Shown here one piece after another: positions 44,657 to 53,151 of a stretch of DNA of 64,000 bases. Position 1 is the first letter of the stretch, and each line of letters starts with the position of its first letter. The position numbers and the translations under genes are program-made. Source of the stretch: Mucispirillum schaedleri ASF457 (GTDB lineage Bacteria > Chrysiogenota > Deferribacteres > Deferribacterales > Mucispirillaceae); NCBI RefSeq assembly GCF_000487995.2, contig NZ_CP097562.1:1857001-1921000 (forward strand). The letters run 5' to 3'. Under the pieces are notes generated by a model that was not told the DNA's origin, made no database searches, and was given only the letters and a program-made list of their open reading frames with translations.

Positions 44657-44965
44657 ATGAATATGCAGCAGATTATGCGTCAGGCACAAAAAATGCAGAA
44701 GAAAATGGAAGAAGCTCAAGCAGAAGCAGCTGCTCAAGTTGTAGAAGCAAGTGCTGGCGGTGGTATGGTCTCTGTTAAAGTAAATGGCAAACAGGAACTT
44801 TTAGAAGTAGTGATAGAAAAAGATGTTGTAAATCCAGATGATGTGGAAATGCTGCAGGATTTAATTGTAGCAGCGGTTAATGAAGGTATGAAAAAAGCAC
44901 AGCTGCTTATGCAGGATAAACTTCAAGGCATTACTGGCGGTTTAAATATTCCGGGAATGTTTTAA
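44657..44965 (+). CDS. ybaB: YbaB/EbfC-family nucleoid-associated protein
   Basis: 102 residues. N-terminal coiled coil with Met/Gln-rich MQQIMRQAQKMQKKMEEAQ, then AQVVEASAGGGMVSVKVNG and DVEMLQDLIVAAVNEGMKKAQ. Small dimeric DNA-binding protein; it is found between dnaX and recR in many bacteria, as here. ATG 44657 has GAGGTG 6 bases upstream; the GTG 44648 overlaps that site. It lies 24 bases behind the -1 frame stop of dnaX. Confidence 0.95.
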   Translation: MNMQQIMRQAQKMQKKMEEAQAEAAAQVVEASAGGGMVSVKVNGKQELLEVVIEKDVVNPDDVEMLQDLIVAAVNEGMKKAQLLMQDKLQGITGGLNIPGMF

Positions 44966-44983
44966 TAAAGGGATAATATTTTA

Positions 44984-45583
44984 ATGCAGAATATCCAAGT
45001 TTTTGATGACTGTGTTCATGAGCTTTCAAGACTTCCGGGAGTTGGCAGGAAAACGGCTGTCCGCCTTGCACTGCATATATTAAAAATCAAGCCTGAACAG
45101 GCATATAAACTTTCTGATGCAATTAAAAAGCTGAAAGATAATATTAAATTTTGCAAAGAGTGTGGTTCTATTGCAGAAGGTGATGTATGTAAAGTATGCA
45201 GTGACAGCCACAGAAATAAAGAAATAATATGTATAGTTGAAGAAGCAAAAGATGTTTTCTTTATTGAAAATACTGGCAGATTTAACGGGCTTTATCATGT
45301 ATTAGGCGGTAAAATATCACCCCTTGATGGTATAGGTCCATCAGATTTAAGTTTTAATAAATTAATAGAAAGAGTAGAAAAACTTTATATAAAAGAAGTT
45401 ATTATAGCCACAAATCCAGATGCAGATGGTGAAACAACTGCATCATACATAGGAAAAATACTTCAAAATGTATCTAACCTGAAAGTTACAAAACTTGCAA
45501 GCGGTATTCCTATTGGTTCTCATTTAGAATATGCTGATGAAATCACTGTTTTAAGAGCCTTGGAGAATAGAGTAAACTTATAA
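44984..45583 (+). CDS. recR: RecR recombination mediator
   Basis: Works with RecO to load RecA at gaps. 199 residues: HhH (LPGVGRKTAVRLALHIL), Cys4 zinc finger (CKECGSIAEGDVCKVC) and Toprim domain (IICIVEEAKDVFFIE; IIATNPDADGETTASYI), plus the Walker B-like C-terminus. AAGGGA upstream. The last eleven codons recur, in the same order, at 45760-45792 in a tandem copy of the 208-bp region, leaving the gene itself intact. Confidence 0.96.
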   Translation: MQNIQVFDDCVHELSRLPGVGRKTAVRLALHILKIKPEQAYKLSDAIKKLKDNIKFCKECGSIAEGDVCKVCSDSHRNKEIICIVEEAKDVFFIENTGRFNGLYHVLGGKISPLDGIGPSDLSFNKLIERVEKLYIKEVIIATNPDADGETTASYIGKILQNVSNLKVTKLASGIPIGSHLEYADEITVLRALENRVNL

Positions 45584-45963
45584 AGAGACAGGCTTAGGAT
45601 AAGCCTGCTTTAGTAAGCAGGCATACGGATTTATTCCGTGCCTGCGTGATTTCAAAATTTCATGGACGAGTGATTTTTACGAGAGATGCCTTTTCCCGCC
45701 CGAGTAGGAAGGAAAAAGAAAAGCATCTTTAGAAATTTTGAATAAAAATTTAATGATTTTAAGAGCTTTGGAGAACAGAGTAAATTTATAAAGAGACAGG
45801 CTTAGGATAAGCCTGCTTTAGTAAGCAGGCATACGGATTTATTCCGTGCCTGCGTGATTTCAAAATTTCATGGATGAGTGATTTTTACAAGAGATGCCTT
45901 TTCCTGCCAGAGTAGGAAGGAAAAAGAAAAGCAGCTTTAGAAATTTTGAATAAAAATTTGATA
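45549..45963 (+). repeat. Tandem duplication of recR tail plus structured repeat (family 2, group B)
   Basis: Two copies (45549-45756 and 45757-45963, period 208) with only scattered differences. Each has the last codons of recR (LRALENRVNL and stop), hairpin AGGCTTA-GGA-TAAGCCT, hairpin GCCTGC/GCAGGC, ACGGA/TCCGT and a long hairpin with GATGC...GCATC arms around CGAGTAG or AGAGTAG. The unit is homologous to the units before dnaX (shared GCGTG, TTCATGG, GAGTAG blocks), with paired changes in the stems. Confidence 0.88.
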
Positions 45964-45983
45964 ATATCAGGAAATTTAATATA

Positions 45984-46676
45984 ATGAATAGTATATGGAA
46001 AAGTGAAAATAATATAAAAATTAATCAAAAAAATAAATATAATGGAATAGATTTACTTGATAATTTAAAAGAAAACAGTGTGAAAGTATTTTTTTTTGAC
46101 CCGCAGTATAGGGGGATTTTAAATAAACTTTCTTATGGTAATGAGGGTGTAAGCCGTGGCAGAGCTAGAAGCAGTCTTCCACAAATGAGTGAAGTTCTAA
46201 TTTATGAATTTATATCTAAAATAGAAAAAGTGCTTATGCCCAGCGGTTATTTATTTTTATGGGTAGACAAATTCCATCTAGTAGAAGGGGTTTCTTCTTG
46301 GTTTGGTAATATTTCCACACTTTCACTTGTAGATATGATTACATGGAATAAAGAGAAAATGGGTATGGGATATAGAACAAGAAGGCAGGCAGAATATTTA
46401 GTAGTGATTCAAAAAGAGCCTAAAAAGGCAAAGTCTACATGGACTATTCATAATATACCTGATATTTGGTCTGAAAAGGTAGAGAAAAGACACCCACATT
46501 CTAAGCCAATAAACCTGCAAAAAAAATTAATTGAGGCGACAACCTGTGAAGGTGACATTGTATGCGACCCTGCAAGCGGAGGATATTCAGTATTAGAGTG
46601 TTGTATAGATTTGAATAGGACTTTTATTGGCTGTGATTTAGTTTTTGGAGAAGATAATTATATCGTGACGAGATAA
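45984..46676 (+). CDS. DNA amino-methyltransferase (N6-adenine or N4-cytosine), probably orphan
   Basis: 230 residues, beta-type order: catalytic motif IV is DPQY at residues 39-42 (usual DPPY), and the AdoMet motif is CDPASGGYSVLE near residue 192 close to the C-terminus. The middle has WVDKFHLVEG and TWNKEKMGMG. Its specificity is unknown. A decayed endonuclease frame follows at 46669-47049, so this was probably part of an R-M pair and now acts alone. ATG with CAGGAAA upstream, 20 bases after the tandem repeats. Confidence 0.88.
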   Translation: MNSIWKSENNIKINQKNKYNGIDLLDNLKENSVKVFFFDPQYRGILNKLSYGNEGVSRGRARSSLPQMSEVLIYEFISKIEKVLMPSGYLFLWVDKFHLVEGVSSWFGNISTLSLVDMITWNKEKMGMGYRTRRQAEYLVVIQKEPKKAKSTWTIHNIPDIWSEKVEKRHPHSKPINLQKKLIEATTCEGDIVCDPASGGYSVLECCIDLNRTFIGCDLVFGEDNYIVTR

Positions 46677-47049
46677 AAAACACAGAATTTGTAAGATTGT
46701 TGAATTAAAAGACGGAGATACTTTTGATACAAAAAAAGCAGCAGGAGAAAAAGAACATTTAATAACATTTTCAAAAGAGTTTGGGAGTAAAATTCCTTTT
46801 AGAACAGAAATATATATTTGTTTTTTTAACCAAAATGATATTAATGCAATAAAGACTGGTTTAAAAAATACTTTTAAAAAAGAAGAAATTTTAACAGGCA
46901 GGGCATTTTGTGATATACTTCATATAGATTATGATAGTATAATTAAATCACGCTTAGAAGATGCAGAAGATAATTTTAATTATTTTATAGAAGAACTTAT
47001 AAAAATAGAGCAGGTAAAAAGCAAAATATTAAGTTTATTAGATAAATAA
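46669..47049 (+). pseudogene. Restriction endonuclease remnant lacking an N-terminus
   Basis: In the +1 frame relative to the methylase, 126 codons are open from 46669 to a stop at 47049 with no ATG, GTG or TTG start. The translation includes IVELKDGDTFDTKKAAGE, a PD-(D/E)XK-type ELK active-site strand, then EIYICFFNQNDINA and DYDSIIKSRLED. The upstream part, including the first catalytic Asp, is missing or out of frame. It is most likely the C-terminal end of the endonuclease partner of the methylase. I have a vague likeness to TdeIII/MjaII-type enzymes, which I cannot confirm. A single-base or segment deletion at 46666-46676 may have joined the two. Confidence 0.7.
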
Positions 47050-47110
47050 TTACTTATATATACTTTATTAAACAATAAGTAGCAGTGATGTATTTTTAAC
47101 AGGAGATTAT

Positions 47111-48673
47111 ATGTCTAAAGAAATACTCATAAATTCGGGAATACGGGAAGTGCGTGCTGCTGTATTAACAGGCGGTAATGTATCAGAAATTTTTATAGAA
47201 AGAGCAAATAAAAAAAGTGCAGCAGGTAATATATATAAAGGCAAGGTAGTAAAAGTGCTGCCCGGAATGCAGTCTGCCTTTGTAGAAATTGGTCTGCAGC
47301 GGGCTGCTTTTTTGCATATTGCAGATATTTATACAGGCAGCAGTGATGATATAAGCTATGAAGAAAATATTCAAGATGATGACAGCGAAGAAAGTGAAAA
47401 CTATGATAAAGAAAACAATGAAACAAGAGTAAATGAAGAAATACATTCAGAGCAGCACTATGCACCTATTGCAGAAATATTAACAGAAGGGCAGGAAATA
47501 ATTGTGCAGGTAGCAAAAGATGCAATCGCTGCAAAAGGTGCAAGGCTAACTACTCATCTTACAATTCCAGGCAGATACCTTGTTTTAATGCCCGGTTATG
47601 AGCATATTGGTGTATCAAGAAAAATAGAAAATGAAACAGAAAGAGAACGGTTAAAAGATATATTGATTAAACTCCGTCCAGAAGGTATGGGGCTTATTGC
47701 AAGAACAGTAAGTGATGGTTTAAGTTTAGAAGAATTAGCGGCAGATTTAGAATATATAAAAGGTGTATGGGCGGGAGTAGAAGCAGTTACTCACTCATCT
47801 ACTGCACCATTTCTTTTATATGAAGACCACAATTTAATATATAAAATTCTTCGTGATGTGGTAACCGCTGATACCAGTAGAATATTAATAGATAATAAAG
47901 CGGATTATGAAAAAATGCAGGAGTTTTTTATTAACCATTTATCTAATCTTGATTTAAAAATAGAGTATTATCAAGGAGATGAGCCGCTTTTTGATTTGTA
48001 TAATGTGGAAATAGAAGTTAACAGGCTTCTTGATAAAAAGGTATGGCTTCGCTCAGGCGGCTCTATTGTTATAGACCAGGCGGAAGCATTAACAGTGATA
48101 GATGTAAATACTGGTAAATATGTAGGTCGTCATAATTTTGATGATACTATTTTAAAAACAAATTTAGAAGCATCAAAAGAAATAGCACACCAGCTGAAAA
48201 TGAGAAATATTGGTGGCATTATTATTGTAGATTTTATAGATATGGAAAGACTTGAAGACAGGGAAAAAGTTCTTACCACTTTGGAGCAGTATTTAAAAGA
48301 AGACAGAGCAAAAACATCAGTTGTTAATATATCACCATTAGGACTTGTGGAAATTACAAGAAAAAGAGTGAGGGACAGTGTAACAAGAATAATCAGTGAG
48401 CCTTGCCCATACTGCGAAGGCAGGGGAGTGATTAAATCAAAAATCACAGTATGCTATGAAATAATGCGTCAGCTTACTCAGCTGGCAGCTCATCATAAAG
48501 GTGCAAATATATTAATAGAAGCTAATGTTGATGTGGCAAACTTAATATTAGAGCATGAAAGAGAATCTATTGATAATATGGAAAATCAGTATGGAGTGCA
48601 TATAGAAATACAGCAAAATAACAGTGGAATTTTTGAAAGGTATAAGTTAAAAATAACAGGTTATAAACATTAG
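47111..48673 (+). CDS. rng: Ribonuclease G (RNase E/G family)
   Basis: 520 residues. S1-like domain with INIGKV-like NIYKGKVVKVLPGMQSAFVE and a long acidic insert (residues about 80-115, many Glu/Asp), catalytic VIDVNTGKYVGR and IIIVDFIDM with metal Asp, RKRVRDS, and the zinc link CPYCEGRG. Endonuclease for 16S rRNA 5'-end maturation and mRNA decay. It lacks the long RNase E C-terminal scaffold. AGGAG precedes the ATG by 5 bases. Confidence 0.95.
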   Translation: MSKEILINSGIREVRAAVLTGGNVSEIFIERANKKSAAGNIYKGKVVKVLPGMQSAFVEIGLQRAAFLHIADIYTGSSDDISYEENIQDDDSEESENYDKENNETRVNEEIHSEQHYAPIAEILTEGQEIIVQVAKDAIAAKGARLTTHLTIPGRYLVLMPGYEHIGVSRKIENETERERLKDILIKLRPEGMGLIARTVSDGLSLEELAADLEYIKGVWAGVEAVTHSSTAPFLLYEDHNLIYKILRDVVTADTSRILIDNKADYEKMQEFFINHLSNLDLKIEYYQGDEPLFDLYNVEIEVNRLLDKKVWLRSGGSIVIDQAEALTVIDVNTGKYVGRHNFDDTILKTNLEASKEIAHQLKMRNIGGIIIVDFIDMERLEDREKVLTTLEQYLKEDRAKTSVVNISPLGLVEITRKRVRDSVTRIISEPCPYCEGRGVIKSKITVCYEIMRQLTQLAAHHKGANILIEANVDVANLILEHERESIDNMENQYGVHIEIQQNNSGIFERYKLKITGYKH

Positions 48674-48715
48674 ATATGTTGAATGCTTTGCAGATATAAA
48701 TATACTGCATTTATG

Positions 48716-48800
48716 TCATACTGAGCCTTAAAGGCGAAGTATCTATAAATGTATGCGGATAAGATTTTTTGCTTTATTTAGAATAAACATCTTGTAATAT
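48716..48800. repeat. Copy of the dispersed inverted-arm repeat with short core
   Basis: Left arm GTCATACTGAGCC ... GGCGAAGTATCT at 48716-48745. A degraded right arm (AGATTTTTTGCTTT) follows near 48770. The core is much shorter than elsewhere. It lies between rng and rlmE. Confidence 0.7.
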
Positions 48801-48929
48801 ATACTTGTGTTTTAATTGCTTAAAATGTTATATATTTAAGAAAAAGTATGCTGTAAAGATATGATAAAATATAATTTTTGTATTGTAAAATAAGTTTTAC
48901 TAATAAATTAATAAAAGCAGGATAATTTA

Positions 48930-49523
48930 ATGGCAGTATATAACAGAAAAGACAGTTATTATAAGAAAGCAAAGCAGGAAGGTTATAAATCTCGTGCAGC
49001 TTATAAATTAAAAGAGTTGAATACTAAATATAAGATTATTAAAAATGGGTATAAAGTTCTGGACTGTGGTGCAGCTCCTGGCGGCTGGAGTCAGGTAGCT
49101 TTGGAAATAGTGAGTGATAAAGGTTTTGTTGTTGGTGTTGATTTAAACCCGATTACTGGTATAAATAACAAGAATTTTATAAGTATTGCAGGTGATTTTA
49201 CAACTGATGAAATATTAAATCAGGTGCTTAATGTATGTCCGTTATATGATGCTGTAATTTCTGATATTGCACCACATACAATAGGAATTAGAGATGCAGA
49301 CCATACTAACTCTTTAGAATTAGTAGAAAAAGTATATGATTTTACAATAAAAACATTAAAAAAAGGCGGCTCATTTTTATTTAAACTTTTTGAAGGTGAA
49401 GGCAGAAAAGGCTTAGTAGAAAGGCTTAAAAAAGATTTTAAAGATGTCCGAATAATCAAGCCTGATGCAACAAGGCAGGGCTCTATGGAAATATATATTG
49501 CAGCTTTAAACAAAGTAAATTAA
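48930..49523 (+). CDS. rlmE: RlmE/FtsJ, 23S rRNA 2'-O-methyltransferase
   Basis: 197 residues. N-terminal KDSYYKKAKQEGYKSRAAYKL, AdoMet motif LDCGAAPGGWSQVA, VISDIAPHTIG and FLFKLFEGEG give the K-D-K-E methyltransferase set. It methylates the U in the A loop of 23S rRNA during 50S assembly. Alone by its promoter; the next gene starts 17 bases after the stop. Confidence 0.95.
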   Translation: MAVYNRKDSYYKKAKQEGYKSRAAYKLKELNTKYKIIKNGYKVLDCGAAPGGWSQVALEIVSDKGFVVGVDLNPITGINNKNFISIAGDFTTDEILNQVLNVCPLYDAVISDIAPHTIGIRDADHTNSLELVEKVYDFTIKTLKKGGSFLFKLFEGEGRKGLVERLKKDFKDVRIIKPDATRQGSMEIYIAALNKVN

Positions 49524-49540
49524 TGATATGGAGAATTAGT

Positions 49541-50248
49541 ATGTTAGATAAAGGTGAATTAGAAGATTTATTAGTAAAATTAAGGCTTGGCACTATCTCA
49601 ATAGAAAGTGCTGTCAGTGAAATAGAGCAGAATTTTTATTCAGTAGATGATAATGATAATTTAACCGTATGGCAGAAAGTTGGCTGTCCTTTTGATGAGA
49701 TGACAGAATGCAGCGGCAAAGATGCTCATTATATAGAAATGCTTATTCAGCAGCTGCATAAAAAATATCATAATTTCATATTAACTAATGTTGATGAAAA
49801 TATAATGAGAGAGCTTGCTCCAAAGTTTAATAAATGTATTTTTTTATATGATGCCGGTATAATTACATATATAGAAAAAGAGAGGGAAATAAAATATGAT
49901 AAACCAGTTGCGGTTATTACTTCTCTATCTGTTGATGATAAAATAATAAAAGAGCTGGAAGCAATGTTTAATATTTTAGGTATACCTGTTGAAATATGCA
50001 GTATATCAGAATATGAAACAGTTTCTATGCAGGTTGTAAAAAATTATATTTCAAAAGCAAAAGTTGTAATTGCTGCATACGATAATGATATAAGGCTTAC
50101 ATCAATTATATCAAACATAACCAAAAAACCAGTAATACTGCTTAGCAAAAATAAAAATTCTACAAGATATATGCTTTCAAATGGTGCTTTGCTTGCAAAA
50201 CCGGGAAGTGCAGTATCAGCAGCTATGGCAGTAGCAAGAATTATTTGA
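49541..50248 (+). CDS. LarB-like (PurE-fold) protein, divergent
   Basis: 235 residues from ATG 49541 (GGAGA 6 bases upstream; ATG 49523 overlaps rlmE and lacks a site). The N-terminus resembles LarB (LLVKLRLGTISIESAVSEIEQ), and the C-terminal half alternates beta-alpha like AIR-carboxylase folds (KPVAVITSL; KVVIAAYDND; KPVILLSKN). LarB carboxylates the nicotinic-acid ring in nickel-pincer cofactor synthesis. The glycine-rich, cysteine-bearing end typical of that enzyme is absent, so activity is doubtful. No larC or larE here. Confidence 0.5.
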   Translation: MLDKGELEDLLVKLRLGTISIESAVSEIEQNFYSVDDNDNLTVWQKVGCPFDEMTECSGKDAHYIEMLIQQLHKKYHNFILTNVDENIMRELAPKFNKCIFLYDAGIITYIEKEREIKYDKPVAVITSLSVDDKIIKELEAMFNILGIPVEICSISEYETVSMQVVKNYISKAKVVIAAYDNDIRLTSIISNITKKPVILLSKNKNSTRYMLSNGALLAKPGSAVSAAMAVARII

Positions 50249-50358
50249 TAAATTAAAGTGATTAATTTTTATAATACAAACAATTATAAAATAAGTGCTG
50301 TATTTGTAAATGTATTTTACTGTCTTAAAAAAATCAAAATTAATAAAATAGGTGTTTT

Positions 50359-51300
50359 ATGAAAAACAAGTTAATTTCTGCATTAATTCCTGCTTATAAT
50401 GAAGAAGAATGTTTGCATGAGCTTTATAAAAGAGTAACTGCTGTTTTATCAAAGCTTGAAAATTATGATTATGAAATACTTATAATAAATGATGGCTCAA
50501 AAGATAAAACATTAGAAATATTGCAGGAACTGCACGATAAAGACAACCATATTCAGTATGTAAATCTTGCAAGAAATTATGGGAAAGAAATAGCAATGGC
50601 AGCAGGTTTTGATTATGTAAAAGGCGATGTGGTGGTTATTTTAGATGCTGATTTACAAGACCCGCCAGAATTAATACCAGATATGATTTCTTATTATGAA
50701 GCAGGTTATGATGATATATATGGCAGAAGAAAATCAAGAAAAGGTGAGACATGGTTAAAAAAAACTACGGCAAAACTTTTTTATAAACTTCTGCAAAAAT
50801 CTACAAGAGTGGATATTTTAAAAGATACTGGTGATTTCAGGCTTTTAAGTCGCAGGGCAGTGGAAGCATTAAAGAAGTATAAAGAGCAGAGAAGATATAC
50901 AAAAGGTTTTTTTGCTTTAATTGGCTTTAAAAAGAAAGAATTTTTATATGATAGAGATTCGCGGGTTGCAGGGCAGAGCAAATGGAATTATTTTAATCTT
51001 TTTAACCTTGCAATAGAAGGGATTACATCATTTTCTAACTTCCCTTTGCGTTTAAGCTCATTTTTAGGCATTATTGTTGCAGCTTTTGGGTTTATTTATA
51101 TTGTATTTTTAGTTTTAAAAACTTTGATTTTTGGTGAGCCAGTTCGTGGCTATCCAACATTATTATCAGTAATAATATTTTTAGGTGGTATTCAGCTTTT
51201 ATCACTTGGTGTAATTGGTGAATATTTGGGAAGAATTTTTGATGAAGTAAAAAACAGACCACTTTATTTTGTAGAAAAATACAGCGGTGATGAAGAATAA
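50359..51300 (+). CDS. gtrB: GtrB-like membrane glycosyltransferase, family 2
   Basis: 313 residues. Family 2 domain with DxD at AILDADLQDPPELI and NDGSKD, then ARNYGKEIAMAAGFDYVKG. Two C-terminal TM helices (about 232-255 and 265-290; LRLSSFLGIIVAAFGFIYIVF). Transfers a sugar from UDP-sugar to undecaprenyl phosphate at the inner membrane. It is followed directly by a GtrA-type flippase and a polytopic protein, the gtrBA(C) order. Confidence 0.92.
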   Translation: MKNKLISALIPAYNEEECLHELYKRVTAVLSKLENYDYEILIINDGSKDKTLEILQELHDKDNHIQYVNLARNYGKEIAMAAGFDYVKGDVVVILDADLQDPPELIPDMISYYEAGYDDIYGRRKSRKGETWLKKTTAKLFYKLLQKSTRVDILKDTGDFRLLSRRAVEALKKYKEQRRYTKGFFALIGFKKKEFLYDRDSRVAGQSKWNYFNLFNLAIEGITSFSNFPLRLSSFLGIIVAAFGFIYIVFLVLKTLIFGEPVRGYPTLLSVIIFLGGIQLLSLGVIGEYLGRIFDEVKNRPLYFVEKYSGDEE

Positions 51301-51720
51301 ATGCAGTTTTTAAAAATATTTTATGATAAAACATTTTTAAAATTTATAATAGTAGGTGTGATAAATACCATAGTTGGAGCAGGTGTAATGTTTGCATTAT
51401 ATAATATTTTTCACTTCTCTTACTGGGTATCATCTATTATGAATTATGTTACAGGCAGCATTGTAAGTTTTTTCTTAAATAAATATTTCACATTTAAAAG
51501 CAGCTCTTTTTCTTTTAAAGAAGTTATTTATTTTATAATAAATATTGCTGTATGTTTGTTTATTGCTTACTCGCTTGCAAAACCATTTGCTGTGTATTTA
51601 TTAAGTGGATATTCAGTCAGTGTGCAGGAAAATACAGCCATGTTTACAGGTATGGTAATATTTACAGGTTTAAATTATTTATCACAGAGGTTTATTGTAT
51701 TTAGTAAAATACAGCTGTAA
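51301..51720 (+). CDS. gtrA: GtrA-family membrane flippase
   Basis: 139 residues with four TM helices (FIIVGVINTIVGAGVMFAL; YVTGSIVSFFLNKYFTFKSS; VIYFIINIAVCLFIAYSL; TAMFTGMVIFTGLNYLSQRF). Matches the GtrA/DPMS flippase type, which moves the undecaprenyl-linked sugar outward. The ATG follows the gtrB stop directly (TAA ATG). Operon with the two next genes. Confidence 0.9.
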   Translation: MQFLKIFYDKTFLKFIIVGVINTIVGAGVMFALYNIFHFSYWVSSIMNYVTGSIVSFFLNKYFTFKSSSFSFKEVIYFIINIAVCLFIAYSLAKPFAVYLLSGYSVSVQENTAMFTGMVIFTGLNYLSQRFIVFSKIQL

Positions 51721-51762
51721 AAGTGATTTTTTATATATTTGCAATGCTTCAGGGGAACAAAT

Positions 51763-53151
51763 ATGTATAGCTTTTTTAAAAAGTATATTGATTTATTTAC
51801 AGGCAGGCAGTATTTAGCCTATGGTTTTCTTTTTCTGTTATGTTTTTTAATCATGACAGGGCAGAATTTCAGGCTGGTGCCTGGAAATGATGATATTGTT
51901 CATACTATACTTATAGATAAATACGGCAGTGCATTAAATTTTATGATAGAGCAGTATAAAGTATGGAACAGCCGTTATTTTACATCTCTTATAATGGCAT
52001 ATATTATGGATAAAAATGTATGGCTTTGGAGAATATTGAATACATTTGCATTATTTTTACTATTTGTTTATTCTGCAAATATAATAAAAGCATTATATCG
52101 TTTAGATATTCAAAAATATATAATAGTTTTATATGGCATATTTGCTTCATTTGCTCTTTTATCATCAGGTATATGGAGATGGAGCATCACATGGGCTACA
52201 GGTTCGTTTAATTATTTATGGCCTGATTCTGCTCTTGCAATATCTTTTTATTATTTATTAAATTCTATGCTTAATAAAGAAAAAATCAAATTATTTCAGT
52301 GTGTAGTTTTAATTCCTGTTGTCCTTTTTGCATGTAATACAGAGCAGACTGCTTTAATATGTATTACAATGTATAGTATTGTAATATTATATTATATATT
52401 AAAAGAAAAATATTTTGATAAATATATATTAATATTATACTTATTTATTACTGCTTCTACATTAATTGTTTTTTTGGCTCCATCTGTTCCTTTAAGATAT
52501 GCAGCAGAAGTTAAAACATGGTATCCTATGTTTAATGATATATCATTAATCAAAAAGGCAGTATATGGCTATGCTTACACTGTGATATATGGCTTTTTAT
52601 TATATAATTATATGAATACTATTTTATTATCTGCATTATTATTTATTATATTAAAAAAACAGTATAATAATATAATATTGAATATTATCAGCTTACTGCC
52701 ATTATTGTATTCTTTACTGCATTATATTATAATTCAATCTAAATGGGTATTTTTTCGTTTATTTTATAATGTAAATGCTTTTTCTAAAAGTATAATTTTA
52801 AATAATTATAATGAGCCATTTATATCTGTGATAACAGGCACTTTGATGATTTTAATTATTATATACTGTATATTTAAAATTAAATGGCAAAGTATGGAAA
52901 TAAAATATTTAACTCTGTTGTTTTTATCAGCAGGGTTAATGTCTGCATTTATATTAAGTTTTTCACCAACAATATATGCTTCTGGAGAGAGAATATGGCT
53001 TATACCATATACTATGTATATTTTATCCATCGCTGCGGTATTTATGGAATTATTGCGTTATATAGATATAAGCTCAAAAAAATTTATTTTTATTTTTTCT
53101 TTATATTTTATTGCAGGGTTAGTTGATTTATTTGGCAAGGTATATAGATAA
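51763..53151 (+). CDS. Polytopic glycan-modification protein (DUF6056/GtrC-like)
   Basis: 462 residues from ATG 51763 (AGGGGAA 5 bases upstream; the ATG at 51739 lies before this site). About 10 to 11 hydrophobic segments fill the protein, with a conserved-looking periplasmic loop (GNDDIVHTILIDKYGSALNF). In gtr operons the third gene transfers the sugar to O antigen and is type-specific, and the layout here is that of a GT-C fold. Specificity is unknown. Confidence 0.72.
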   Translation: MYSFFKKYIDLFTGRQYLAYGFLFLLCFLIMTGQNFRLVPGNDDIVHTILIDKYGSALNFMIEQYKVWNSRYFTSLIMAYIMDKNVWLWRILNTFALFLLFVYSANIIKALYRLDIQKYIIVLYGIFASFALLSSGIWRWSITWATGSFNYLWPDSALAISFYYLLNSMLNKEKIKLFQCVVLIPVVLFACNTEQTALICITMYSIVILYYILKEKYFDKYILILYLFITASTLIVFLAPSVPLRYAAEVKTWYPMFNDISLIKKAVYGYAYTVIYGFLLYNYMNTILLSALLFIILKKQYNNIILNIISLLPLLYSLLHYIIIQSKWVFFRLFYNVNAFSKSIILNNYNEPFISVITGTLMILIIIYCIFKIKWQSMEIKYLTLLFLSAGLMSAFILSFSPTIYASGERIWLIPYTMYILSIAAVFMELLRYIDISSKKFIFIFSLYFIAGLVDLFGKVYR

